Shown here in pieces: positions 6,183-12,487 of a stretch of DNA of 14,313 nt. How positions within the stretch are numbered: position 1 is the first letter of the stretch; the number at the start of each line of letters is the position of its first letter. The translations under genes were made by a program, and so were the position numbers. The stretch is from the NCBI GenBank assembly GCA_900314375.1, contig OMVC01000102.1, positions 1 to 14,313 on the forward strand. The letters are read 5' to 3'. The notes under the pieces were generated by a model that was not told where the DNA came from, made no database searches, and saw only the letters and a list, made by a program, of their open reading frames with translations. The stretch comes from an uncultured bacterium (GTDB taxonomy: Bacteria > Cyanobacteriota > Vampirovibrionia > Gastranaerophilales > Gastranaerophilaceae).

Positions 6183-7685
6183 TTACGAATAAACAAACGG
6201 AGGCCCGTTTTTGATTTCTGATAAAATATTTTCTGCCATATTTTTTAATTCTTCCTTTGTGCGATTGTGACTGTCTACTTGTTTATAAAATTCTTTAACT
6301 AAAGGTGATATTGCAGCATCTTTTTTTGCTTTGAAATTGCGCAATTCAGTTGAAACAAGTCTTTGTTGAAGTTCCAACTCCGTTTGAGCATTGATTTTTT
6401 TCACTTCGACATCTTTTATCGCTTCTCCTGCAAGTTTTCCGCCATAACTCAATGCGGTTAAACCCGTTATGCCATAAAATAATTGTTTAAATTGCGGATT
6501 TGAAGTATCCAGCAAATAATTATAGAAAAATGCTTTATAATCATCTACAAATGAATTAAACGCAGGTTTTGGAGTTCCGTCGCCACCGATATTAGGATTT
6601 ACTTTTGTTGTTGAGGTTTCAAGTTTTTCAAAAATTTCTTTCTCAAAGGCTTCTTTTTCTTGAATGTTATTCCAATTCAATTTTTTTATCTGTTCTTTTA
6701 TAAATTCTTTTATCCCTTTGGATGTTTGAATTTCAGTAAACATAGCTTCCAAACTGATTTTATCGGTTTGTTTTGTATCTTCTTTTGAAGTTTTTACAAG
6801 TTCTACAATCTTTGATTTTGTATTTTCTAAAGCAAGTTCCAAATGTTTTTTACTTTTTGAAAGATTTTTCATAGACACAAAACCGAGACCGACAATTCCG
6901 CCAAATGTTAAAATCCCTAACAAAATATTTCCAAGCGTCGATTTTTTATCTTGAGAAGTTTTATTTTTTGCGCTAAATGGTATTCCCATTCGTGATAGTG
7001 AACCAAATTCCGAAAACGCTTTTTTGTCTGTTGGTTGAATATATGCTTCAAACTCTTTTGTATAATGAGAAAGCATACTTCTTATAATTTGCATTTTCCC
7101 TGAAAATGACTGTGTTTCTACCTTTATTAAATTTTCTTGCAAATTCTTTTGAATATCTGCCTCTTTTCGTTTAATCCAGATATCTTTGTACCCGTCAAAA
7201 AAGGTTTTTCCCATAAAAGCCATTGCAGAAAGAGTTAAAACTCCGGCGCCTGCGATAAAAGTTACTTTATTCGGACTTTGAATCATCTGATAAATTACCT
7301 GATAATTTTCTTTGTTTATATTGACATTTCGAGTTAATGCAGGAAGCCATTTTTTAGCATCCAAATCGCGTGCGACCTTTGCACTATGGTTAATATAACC
7401 TGTTAAAACCGCAATAGCTGACATCACGCCAAGACTTATTGCACTCAAGGGAATAAGTTTTTTATCAACAATTTTTGTATCCTGATAAAGAGCCTTTGGC
7501 ATTTCTACCTTGTCTGATATCATATAGGTATCTTTAATATCATTAAGGCTTGGCTCATTATCTTTGACAAAATTGTTGATAACAATACCTTCTTTTGTAT
7601 TGCCTGCATTACGTTTTTGGGAATTTGTCATATTGCGCTGCTGACGTATTACTTCTTTATCGCTAAAAGTATTTACGGTTATCAT
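6183..7685 (-). CDS. Hypothetical multi-pass membrane protein, 500 aa
   Basis: I do not recognise a family. The first 75 residues are polar and uncharged-to-basic, followed by a likely membrane segment at about 77-97. Others follow at about 141-163 and 250-271, and a weaker Gly-rich one lies at about 402-421. Between them are long charged helices (165-215, 275-355, 425-490) with coiled-coil character, rich in Lys, Glu and Gln, and a short Gly/Pro linker (364-374). I find no cysteine in the protein. Its ATG overlaps the stop of the 222-aa gene (ATGA), with AAGGAAGG six to ten bases upstream, so the two are translated from one mRNA and probably coupled. Co-function with the 222-aa zinc-knuckle-like protein is inferred from this only. 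Confidence 0.75.
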   Translation of the reverse strand: MITVNTFSDKEVIRQQRNMTNSQKRNAGNTKEGIVINNFVKDNEPSLNDIKDTYMISDKVEMPKALYQDTKIVDKKLIPLSAISLGVMSAIAVLTGYINHSAKVARDLDAKKWLPALTRNVNINKENYQVIYQMIQSPNKVTFIAGAGVLTLSAMAFMGKTFFDGYKDIWIKRKEADIQKNLQENLIKVETQSFSGKMQIIRSMLSHYTKEFEAYIQPTDKKAFSEFGSLSRMGIPFSAKNKTSQDKKSTLGNILLGILTFGGIVGLGFVSMKNLSKSKKHLELALENTKSKIVELVKTSKEDTKQTDKISLEAMFTEIQTSKGIKEFIKEQIKKLNWNNIQEKEAFEKEIFEKLETSTTKVNPNIGGDGTPKPAFNSFVDDYKAFFYNYLLDTSNPQFKQLFYGITGLTALSYGGKLAGEAIKDVEVKKINAQTELELQQRLVSTELRNFKAKKDAAISPLVKEFYKQVDSHNRTKEELKNMAENILSEIKNGPPFVYS

Positions 7686-8350
7686 TCGTTATCCTTCCTT
7701 TTTAATTTTTGAGAAAGTTTATGTATAAATGTTTTTAAATTAAATGTTTTTTTGGCTTCATCAACCTTCTTTTCGTCGTTATCTGACTCATCAGTACCGA
7801 AAATGAAGAAAATCGATTTTAATTTTTTCTTTGTTTTTTCTAATAAATCAGATATTGCTTTTGAGATAGAAGCTTTTATTTCACCATATATAGCAGTAAG
7901 TTTATCCGTTATATCGACAAATTTTTGTAAAACATTTGCTATTGTTGCCGGAACAGAAGCTGCAATATTTATTATTCTTGCTACAACTTGTGTCAATACA
8001 AAATTTATCGGGGCAGAAATTATTACCGGAAGTGATTTTGAAATTGTTGATGCAAAATCCAAAATCCGTTGATGCACCGCCTCAAGATTTTTTTGAAATT
8101 GAATAAGGTTTTGTATATGTGTTTGTTGAGCATTTTGCGCACGTTGCCTTGCGGCTTTTTGAGCTTTTAACATCGCACCGATTGCTGCACATTCATTATA
8201 AGTCATTTCGCCGGGATTTCGGGGAATATCTCTCTTGGTTGTTGAATTTCCGCCTGCCATACCGCTGCAAATCGGACACGCGCCCATTGGCAATCCGTGT
8301 GGGCAAGAGCCTATTTTTGTACTGTTTATATGTGATGCTCCGACAGGCAT
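7682..8350 (-). CDS. Hypothetical protein with CPHGxPxGxCPxC knuckle
   Basis: This 222-aa protein of unknown function has a compact metal-binding-like motif near the N-terminus: C16-P-H18-G-L-P-M-G-A-C25-P-I-C28, likely a Zn knuckle with three Cys and one His. A Gly/Ser/Pro linker follows, then a long, mostly helical region: a basic Gln/Ala-rich helix (60-100), an apolar/amphipathic stretch (100-145, I-S-A-P-I-N-F-V-L and A-S-V-P-A-T-I-A-N-V) that may lie on a membrane, and a Lys-rich tail. The ATG at 8350 is chosen over the one at 8368 because AAGAGGA lies seven bases upstream of the former and nothing lies upstream of the latter. The 500-aa gene overlaps its stop. Its Shine-Dalgarno site is sequestered in a hairpin (8356-8382). 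Confidence 0.78.
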   Translation of the reverse strand: MPVGASHINSTKIGSCPHGLPMGACPICSGMAGGNSTTKRDIPRNPGEMTYNECAAIGAMLKAQKAARQRAQNAQQTHIQNLIQFQKNLEAVHQRILDFASTISKSLPVIISAPINFVLTQVVARIINIAASVPATIANVLQKFVDITDKLTAIYGEIKASISKAISDLLEKTKKKLKSIFFIFGTDESDNDEKKVDEAKKTFNLKTFIHKLSQKLKRKDNE

Positions 8351-8355
8351 AAAAA

Positions 8356-8382
8356 TATCCTCTTTCATTTTTTAAGAGGATA
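8356..8382 (-). promoter_or_regulatory. Hairpin sequestering the ribosome site of the 222-aa gene
   Basis: On the minus-strand transcript, TATCCTCTT (8382-8374) pairs perfectly over nine bases with AAGAGGATA (8364-8356), leaving a nine-base A-rich loop. The right arm is the Shine-Dalgarno sequence of the gene starting at 8350, so the folded RNA should block its translation. The left arm contains the last codons and the T of the TAA stop of an upstream open frame, so a ribosome finishing that frame would open the hairpin. This is the arrangement expected for translational coupling or leader-peptide control. The pairing is seen; the regulation is inferred. Confidence 0.55.
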
Positions 8383-8482
8383 CACCCAAGGCATAATATT
8401 TCAATCCTGCACGTTGAAATATTAAATATACGAGCATTCCGACTTTTACGGCTGCGGCAGCAGTTGAAGATATTCACTTCAT
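8372..8482 (-). other. Possible leader ORF or broken small membrane-peptide gene
   Basis: Only 12 bases from the predicted transcript start (about 8494) an ATG-AAG-TGA occurs (8482-8474), after AAGAGG (8490-8485). The same frame then stays open for 33 codons to TAA at 8374-8372 and encodes a believable hydrophobic peptide: ISSTAAAAVKVG, MLVYLIFQRAG, LKYYALGVSS. The AGAGG is two bases from the ATG, too close, but seven from a GTG (8477-8475) in another frame whose product looks non-coding. So this is either a 36-codon gene interrupted by TGA at codon 3, or one disrupted by a one-base shift, or a short ORF from the internal ATG at 8437 (21 aa, no ribosome site). TGA is a stop elsewhere in the window. 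It ends inside the hairpin at 8356-8382. Confidence 0.35.
8394..8424. repeat. Perfect 11-bp inverted repeat in the leader
   Basis: TAATATTTCAA (8394-8404) and TTGAAATATTA (8414-8424) are perfect inverted copies separated by nine bases. It lies in the 5' leader of the 222/500-aa unit, inside the open frame described above. No T-run follows on the minus strand, so it is not a standard terminator. An RNA hairpin or a dimeric protein-binding site are both possible. Confidence 0.6.
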
Positions 8483-8500
8483 TTCCTCTTATTTTATTTG

Positions 8501-8529
8501 ATAGTAAAACAACATTTGATTTATGTCAA
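8501..8529 (-). promoter_or_regulatory. Strong sigma70-type promoter for the leader ORF/222/500-aa unit
   Basis: On the minus strand, consensus TTGACA (8529-8524), a 17-base spacer and TACTAT (8506-8501) make the best promoter in the window. The predicted start is near 8494. That gives about 144 bases of leader before the 222-aa gene, against 0-25 for the other promoters I can place here, which hints that the leader has a job. Confidence 0.65.
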
Positions 8530-8594
8530 ATAGGGAGGGGTAGGAGATTTTAAATAATTAAATAAAAGTCGATAAGTCCGAGTTCCTTTACAAA

Positions 8595-8624
8595 TTGCAC
8601 AATCAACTGAAAATATAATATAAT
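8595..8624 (+). promoter_or_regulatory. Probable promoter for lemA-DUF2207
   Basis: TTGCAC (8595-8600), an 18-base spacer and TATAAT (8619-8624) precede lemA; an overlapping TATAAT lies at 8614-8619. Transcription would start near 8631, leaving about 19 bases that contain GGAGG. It is divergent from the promoter at 8501-8529; the two core elements are about 65 bases apart. Confidence 0.5.
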
Positions 8625-8649
8625 ATTTTTGAAAATGGAGGATTTAAAA

Positions 8650-9207
8650 ATGACAAGTATATTAATTACATGCGGTGTGATTATTGCAATAGCTACGTTT
8701 GTTATCGGAGCATATAATAATGGAGTCAGATTAAGGAACTATGTAAAAGAAGCATTTTCAACAATGGATGTTTATATGAAAAAACGTTGGGATTTAATAC
8801 CAAACCTTGTTGAAACCGTAAAAGGATATGCTTCACACGAAAAAGGTTTATTGGAACAATTAACACAATTGAGAAGCGGTAATTATTCAACAATGTCTGA
8901 TGCTCAAAAACTTGAAACAAACTCCGAATTGACTCAAGTTTTAACAAGATTTATGGCAGTTGCAGAAAATTATCCCGATTTGAAAGCTAACCAAAATTTT
9001 ATGCAGTTGAGTGATGAATTATCAGCGGTTGAAGCAGATATCGCAAATGCAAGAAAATATTATAACGGTACAGTACGAGAATTGAATACGTTTTTGGAAG
9101 TATTTCCGACAAATATGATTGGTTCAATGTTCGGAATACAAAGAGAAAAAATGTTTGAAATTTCAGAGTCCGAAAGACAAAACGTAAAGGTTAGTTTTAA
9201 TGACTAA
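8650..9207 (+). CDS. lemA: LemA family protein
   Basis: This 185-aa protein has the standard LemA layout: one N-terminal membrane segment (about 3-23), then N-NGVRLRNYVKEAFSTMDVYMKKRWDLIPNLVETVKGYA, the signature region of the family, and a long helical bundle ending with YNGTVRELNTFLEVFPTNMIGSMFG. LemA proteins are short inner-membrane proteins of unclear biochemical role, often paired with DUF2207 or TPM-domain partners, as here. The ATG at 8650 is chosen over an in-frame TTG at 8629 because GGAGG (8637-8641) sits eight bases before it. The last eight bases overlap the next gene, indicating translational coupling. Confidence 0.95.
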   Translation: MTSILITCGVIIAIATFVIGAYNNGVRLRNYVKEAFSTMDVYMKKRWDLIPNLVETVKGYASHEKGLLEQLTQLRSGNYSTMSDAQKLETNSELTQVLTRFMAVAENYPDLKANQNFMQLSDELSAVEADIANARKYYNGTVRELNTFLEVFPTNMIGSMFGIQREKMFEISESERQNVKVSFND

Positions 9208-10951
9208 AAAAATATTATTGTTTTTTATGGGAGTGATGACATGGTTTTTGTTATGCTCTCCTGTTTTTGCCGAAAATTTTTACATAGAAAATTATGATGT
9301 AAATATTCTGGTAAATAAATCAAAACAGGCCCATATAACGGAAAATATGGATGTATATTTTACGGTAAGTTCACATGGAATTTATCGCGATATTATTCAT
9401 AAAAATGCGACCGTTAAAAATATTTTGGTATCAGAAAACAGCGTAATTTCTCCTTCTGCATCAAACACTAATATTAAAATAGGTGACCCATATAAGCTAA
9501 TAAGCGGAAGACACCATTATACTATCACTTATGATTACAACTATTTAGATAATAAAAACGAATTTTACCACAATATTATCGGAACCGGTTGGAATACAGA
9601 TATCAGACATGTGAATTTCAGTATAACAATGCCTGAAGAATTTAATCCTGACGATGTCGGTATATCAATAGGAGAATACGGCGTTCAAGGTTTTGACGGC
9701 GGTGCGGAATTCAGAATTGACGGACTAAATATAACCGGACAAACACACAGAATACTTCAACCGCACGAAGGTATAACCATAAGATTAGCTGTTCCGGAAG
9801 GGTATTTTAATAAAGTCGGCAATATAAGAGCCAACGTGCTTATAATCCTTCTGGTATTACTGACTTTTGTGTCTTTTGTAATATGGTATACCTTCGGAAA
9901 AGATGAAAAGGCAATTCCTGTTGTTAATTTTTATCCTCCAAAAGGTATGAATACCTTGGAAACAGAAATTGCATACAAAGAAAAGGCTTCAACTCAAGGT
10001 CTTGTCGCGATGTTAATTTCTTTGGCGCAAAGAGGATATATAAAAATTCATGATTGGGGTACTGATTTTAAACTGACCAAACAGAAACCATATGACGGAA
10101 CAGACAAATATGAACAACAATTCATGAAAGCATTATTTCTGGGAGATAATAAATTTGCAGATAAATACCAGCTTGAGCATTCGACTACATTCTATATGGA
10201 TTGTGCAAATATTGTTAATGATGTTAACCGTAAAAAGAATAATATTTATGAAAAAAATTCTGTCAGTTTGGGTTTGAGAGGAATAATGGCGATATGCCTT
10301 TTAGGTGTCGTATTGATAACATTTATGGCATTCGTTAATTTTAATATTTATAAAATCGGTGACTACTCAGCTCCGCTATTATTTACGACAATTGCCCTTG
10401 CAGTATTAATATTCTCTGAAAACAAGAGTCCGTTTCTGTTTATATGGGCAATCTTGTTTGGCGGGATACCATTTTTAGGTGTTATTGATGCAATCAACAA
10501 TGTCGCACCGTATAACCTTCCGATTTTATATACAGGATTAATAGCTGTCATAATTTGTTCAATATGTTTATATCACTTGAAAAAACGCAACAAACAAGCG
10601 CTGAGCGTCTTGGGTAATTTATTGGGATTTAAAAAATTCATTGAAACCGCAGAAAAACATCGCCTGCAAACTTTAGTTGAAAAAGATCCGCAATATTTTT
10701 ATGATGTATTGCCATTTGCGTATTTATTCGGAATTTCCGACAAATGGATAAACAAATTTGAAGGAATAATGAAACTTCAGCCTGATTGGTATACAGGAGA
10801 TTTTAATTATCATACTTTCCATAACTTTTCAGATTCAATGAAATCAGTTTCAGTGCCATCAGTATCAAACGGCGGAATATCAACAAGTTCCGGTGGGGGA
10901 GGCGGATTCTCCGGCGGCGGCGGAGGTGGCGGCGGAGGAGGAGGCTGGTAA
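9200..10951 (+). CDS. DUF2207 membrane protein with glycine-rich tail
   Basis: This 583-aa protein has a Sec signal peptide (about 1-24, cleavage probably after VFA), an extracytoplasmic beta-rich DUF2207 domain (about 25-200, with HGIYRDI), a membrane segment (about 213-232), a cytosolic part (about 235-350), a cluster of four more hydrophobic segments (about 361-381, 391-405, 411-429, 440-459) and a C-terminal region with FKKFIETAEKHRLQ and DPQYFYDVLPFAYLFGISDKW typical of the family. It ends in a run of Gly broken only by F-S, then Trp (565-583). It overlaps lemA by eight bases, with AAAGG nine bases upstream of ATG. This is the usual LemA partner. The role is unknown; it is probably in the cell envelope. 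Confidence 0.93.
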   Translation: MTKKILLFFMGVMTWFLLCSPVFAENFYIENYDVNILVNKSKQAHITENMDVYFTVSSHGIYRDIIHKNATVKNILVSENSVISPSASNTNIKIGDPYKLISGRHHYTITYDYNYLDNKNEFYHNIIGTGWNTDIRHVNFSITMPEEFNPDDVGISIGEYGVQGFDGGAEFRIDGLNITGQTHRILQPHEGITIRLAVPEGYFNKVGNIRANVLIILLVLLTFVSFVIWYTFGKDEKAIPVVNFYPPKGMNTLETEIAYKEKASTQGLVAMLISLAQRGYIKIHDWGTDFKLTKQKPYDGTDKYEQQFMKALFLGDNKFADKYQLEHSTTFYMDCANIVNDVNRKKNNIYEKNSVSLGLRGIMAICLLGVVLITFMAFVNFNIYKIGDYSAPLLFTTIALAVLIFSENKSPFLFIWAILFGGIPFLGVIDAINNVAPYNLPILYTGLIAVIICSICLYHLKKRNKQALSVLGNLLGFKKFIETAEKHRLQTLVEKDPQYFYDVLPFAYLFGISDKWINKFEGIMKLQPDWYTGDFNYHTFHNFSDSMKSVSVPSVSNGGISTSSGGGGGFSGGGGGGGGGGGW

Positions 10952-10968
10952 AGCCCCCAACTATTTTT
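10940..10968 (+). terminator. Possible intrinsic terminator overlapping the DUF2207 stop
   Basis: GGaGGCT (10940-10946) can pair with AGCCcCC (10952-10958) around a five-base loop that includes part of the stop codon; there is one A-C mismatch, and a T-rich run follows at 10961-10968. It lies in the nine-base gap between convergent genes. The stem is short and the T-run starts a few bases late, so this is tentative. Confidence 0.35.
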
Positions 10969-11395
10969 CTCTGGCAATTATAAAAAATTTCTTTAGGAGT
11001 TTGTCACATTCATCTTCACAAATTCCGCCGTAAATATTCGGTTTTGTTTGAGATAATTTTAATAAATCGGCAGAAGAAAATGCGCCGTAATTTACATCAT
11101 AACTGCCAAAATAAATATTTTTAATCCGAGATTGCAGAATTGCCCATCCGCACATTGGACAAGGCTCTAATGTTACATACAAATCACAATTTTCCAAACG
11201 CCAATTATTTAAAACTTTTGAGGCTTGACGAAGCGCAAGAATTTCGGCATGAGAAGTTATGTCATTATCTTTTTCTTTTGTATTAAAAGCTCTTGCAATA
11301 ATTTTTCCGTCTTTTACAATAACAGCACCCACAGGAATTTCGCTGTGAGTTTTTTGAGCTTCTTCTATTGCAATTTTCATAAATTTCTGTTCCAT
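10961..11395 (-). CDS. tadA: tRNA-specific adenosine deaminase
   Basis: This 144-aa enzyme deaminates the wobble adenosine of tRNA-Arg(ACG) to inosine. It shows the zinc deaminase signatures: H49-A-E51 (His ligand and catalytic proton-shuttling Glu) and P78-C79-P-M-C82, followed by the family's SRIxxIYFGSYD. The length is normal. A general cytidine/guanine deaminase of the same fold is the alternative, but the TLEPCPMCGWAI context favours TadA. No Shine-Dalgarno site precedes the ATG. TGCTATCAT sits six bases upstream of it, so the mRNA is probably leaderless, as for tgt. It is convergent with the DUF2207 gene and divergent from the 113-aa gene 44 bases away. Confidence 0.93.
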   Translation of the reverse strand: MEQKFMKIAIEEAQKTHSEIPVGAVIVKDGKIIARAFNTKEKDNDITSHAEILALRQASKVLNNWRLENCDLYVTLEPCPMCGWAILQSRIKNIYFGSYDVNYGAFSSADLLKLSQTKPNIYGGICEDECDKLLKKFFIIAREK

Positions 11396-11401
11396 AAATA
11401 T

Positions 11402-11410
11402 ATGATAGCA
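11402..11410 (-). promoter_or_regulatory. Extended -10 promoter placing the tadA start at its ATG
   Basis: On the minus strand, TGCTATCAT (11410-11402) is a TGn-TATnAT extended -10, followed by exactly six bases and the tadA ATG, the same geometry as upstream of tgt. The predicted +1 is 11395, the A of ATG. No convincing -35 is seen 17 bases upstream. Confidence 0.5.
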
Positions 11411-11439
11411 AAAAATTTTTTTACAGGTATTAAAACAAT

Positions 11440-11781
11440 ATGAATATTCAACCTATTAAGACATACAACACGAGTTTTAACGGTATTAAATTATCAACGG
11501 ATAACTTTGAAACTGTAAGAGAAATGGTAGTGAAATTAAAATTTATGGGAATAAATTGTGCCGGCCATAAATCTTTCACAACCAAGAATACTCTTGCAGA
11601 TAAGGCATTTTTGGCAAATTACATGAGAACATATCATCCGCCCGGAAAAAACCGTTTCGGAGTACTATTTTTTCCTTCATGGCACGAAGCATATATTGTA
11701 GCAGACAAATTGTACGAACAAAAAATTATAAATAATGTACAAAAAATTGATAAAGATGCAAGAATTAATTTGATGATATGA
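11440..11781 (+). CDS. Hypothetical protein with IQPIxxYN...SFNGI head
   Basis: This 113-aa protein is not one I recognise. It opens MNIQPIKTYNTSFNGIKL, followed by a mixed alpha/beta body (FETVREMVVKLKFMGI, an HPPGKNRFGVLFFPSW segment, and a helix EAYIVADKLYEQKI). There is no signal peptide or membrane segment. It is the only plus-strand gene between tadA and tcdA. Its last 17 bases overlap the 3' end of tcdA on the other strand. The ribosome site is weak (CAGG about 12 bases upstream). The frame uses ordinary codons for this window, so I take it as real. Confidence 0.65.
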   Translation: MNIQPIKTYNTSFNGIKLSTDNFETVREMVVKLKFMGINCAGHKSFTTKNTLADKAFLANYMRTYHPPGKNRFGVLFFPSWHEAYIVADKLYEQKIINNVQKIDKDARINLMI

Positions 11782-12475
11782 TGTCCTTTATCACTTCTCC
11801 TGCAATTATCAAACCTGCAACAGAAGGGACAAAAGCAATACTGCCGGGGGTTTGTTTATTTGTTTGAGAATTTAAAGTTGAATTTGGTTTTATCGGTGGT
11901 TCTTTGGAATAAACAACTTTTACATCTTTGATTTTGCGTTTTTTTAACTCGGTTCTGATTACTCTTGCTAAAGGACAAACGGAAGTTTTTGAAATATCTG
12001 CCACTTCAAATTTTGTCGGATCTAATTTATTCCCTGCACCCATGGAACAAATTATCGGAACTTCATACTCTTTTGCTTTTTCTATCAGAGATAATTTCCC
12101 GACAACGGTATCTATGGCATCAACTATGTAATCGTAATTACTGAAATCAAATTCATCCGCTGTTTGAGGGGTAAAAAACATTTGAAAAGTTTTTACTTTA
12201 ATATTCGGATTTATTTCTAAAATTCTTTCTTTAGCGACATCAACTTTATTTTTCCCAATTGTTTTTGTTGTGGCATAAATTTGTCTGTTAATATTTGATT
12301 CACAAACGGTATCATTATCAATAATATCAATAGCACCTATTCCGCTTCTGATAAGTGCTTCAACAACATATCCGCCGACTCCGCCTATTCCGAATACAGC
12401 GACATGGGATTTTGAAAGTTTTTCAATCCCTTCTTTGCCAATTAATAATTCTGTTCGTGAAAATTGTTCAGACAT
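11765..12475 (-). CDS. tcdA: tRNA threonylcarbamoyladenosine dehydratase (ThiF/E1-like)
   Basis: This 236-aa E1-like enzyme uses ATP to cyclise t6A-37 to ct6A in tRNAs that read ANN codons. It shows the nucleotide loop GIGGVGGYVVEALIRSG (29-45, GxGGVG), IIDNDTV (51-57), NINRQIYA (61-68) and the TcdA-type SMGAGNKLDPTKF (144-156) and KTSVCPLARV (163-172). The length is slightly short of the 250-270 aa of many homologues. AGGAG lies five bases before the ATG. It begins 12 bases after the aroE stop, so it shares that transcript. ThiF and MoeB are less likely because no ubiquitin-like partner is nearby and the TcdA motifs fit. Confidence 0.9.
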   Translation of the reverse strand: MSEQFSRTELLIGKEGIEKLSKSHVAVFGIGGVGGYVVEALIRSGIGAIDIIDNDTVCESNINRQIYATTKTIGKNKVDVAKERILEINPNIKVKTFQMFFTPQTADEFDFSNYDYIVDAIDTVVGKLSLIEKAKEYEVPIICSMGAGNKLDPTKFEVADISKTSVCPLARVIRTELKKRKIKDVKVVYSKEPPIKPNSTLNSQTNKQTPGSIAFVPSVAGLIIAGEVIKDIISSN

Positions 12476-12487
12476 TATTGCTCCTAA

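Noticed and set aside
8351..8368. ATG six codons upstream for the 222-aa protein
   Set aside because: No ribosome site precedes it, and it lies in the loop of the hairpin that holds the site for the ATG at 8350.
8196..8477. GTG-started minus-strand frame of 93 codons with well-spaced AGAGG
   Set aside because: Its product is Arg/Cys-rich with rare codons and it overlaps the 222-aa gene in another frame. The start signal is real-looking, but I attribute it to the disputed leader ORF.
8372..8482. TGA read as Trp or selenocysteine in the leader ORF
   Set aside because: TGA ends the 222-aa and 113-aa genes normally, and no SECIS-like hairpin follows the codon directly. A mutation or a different start is simpler.
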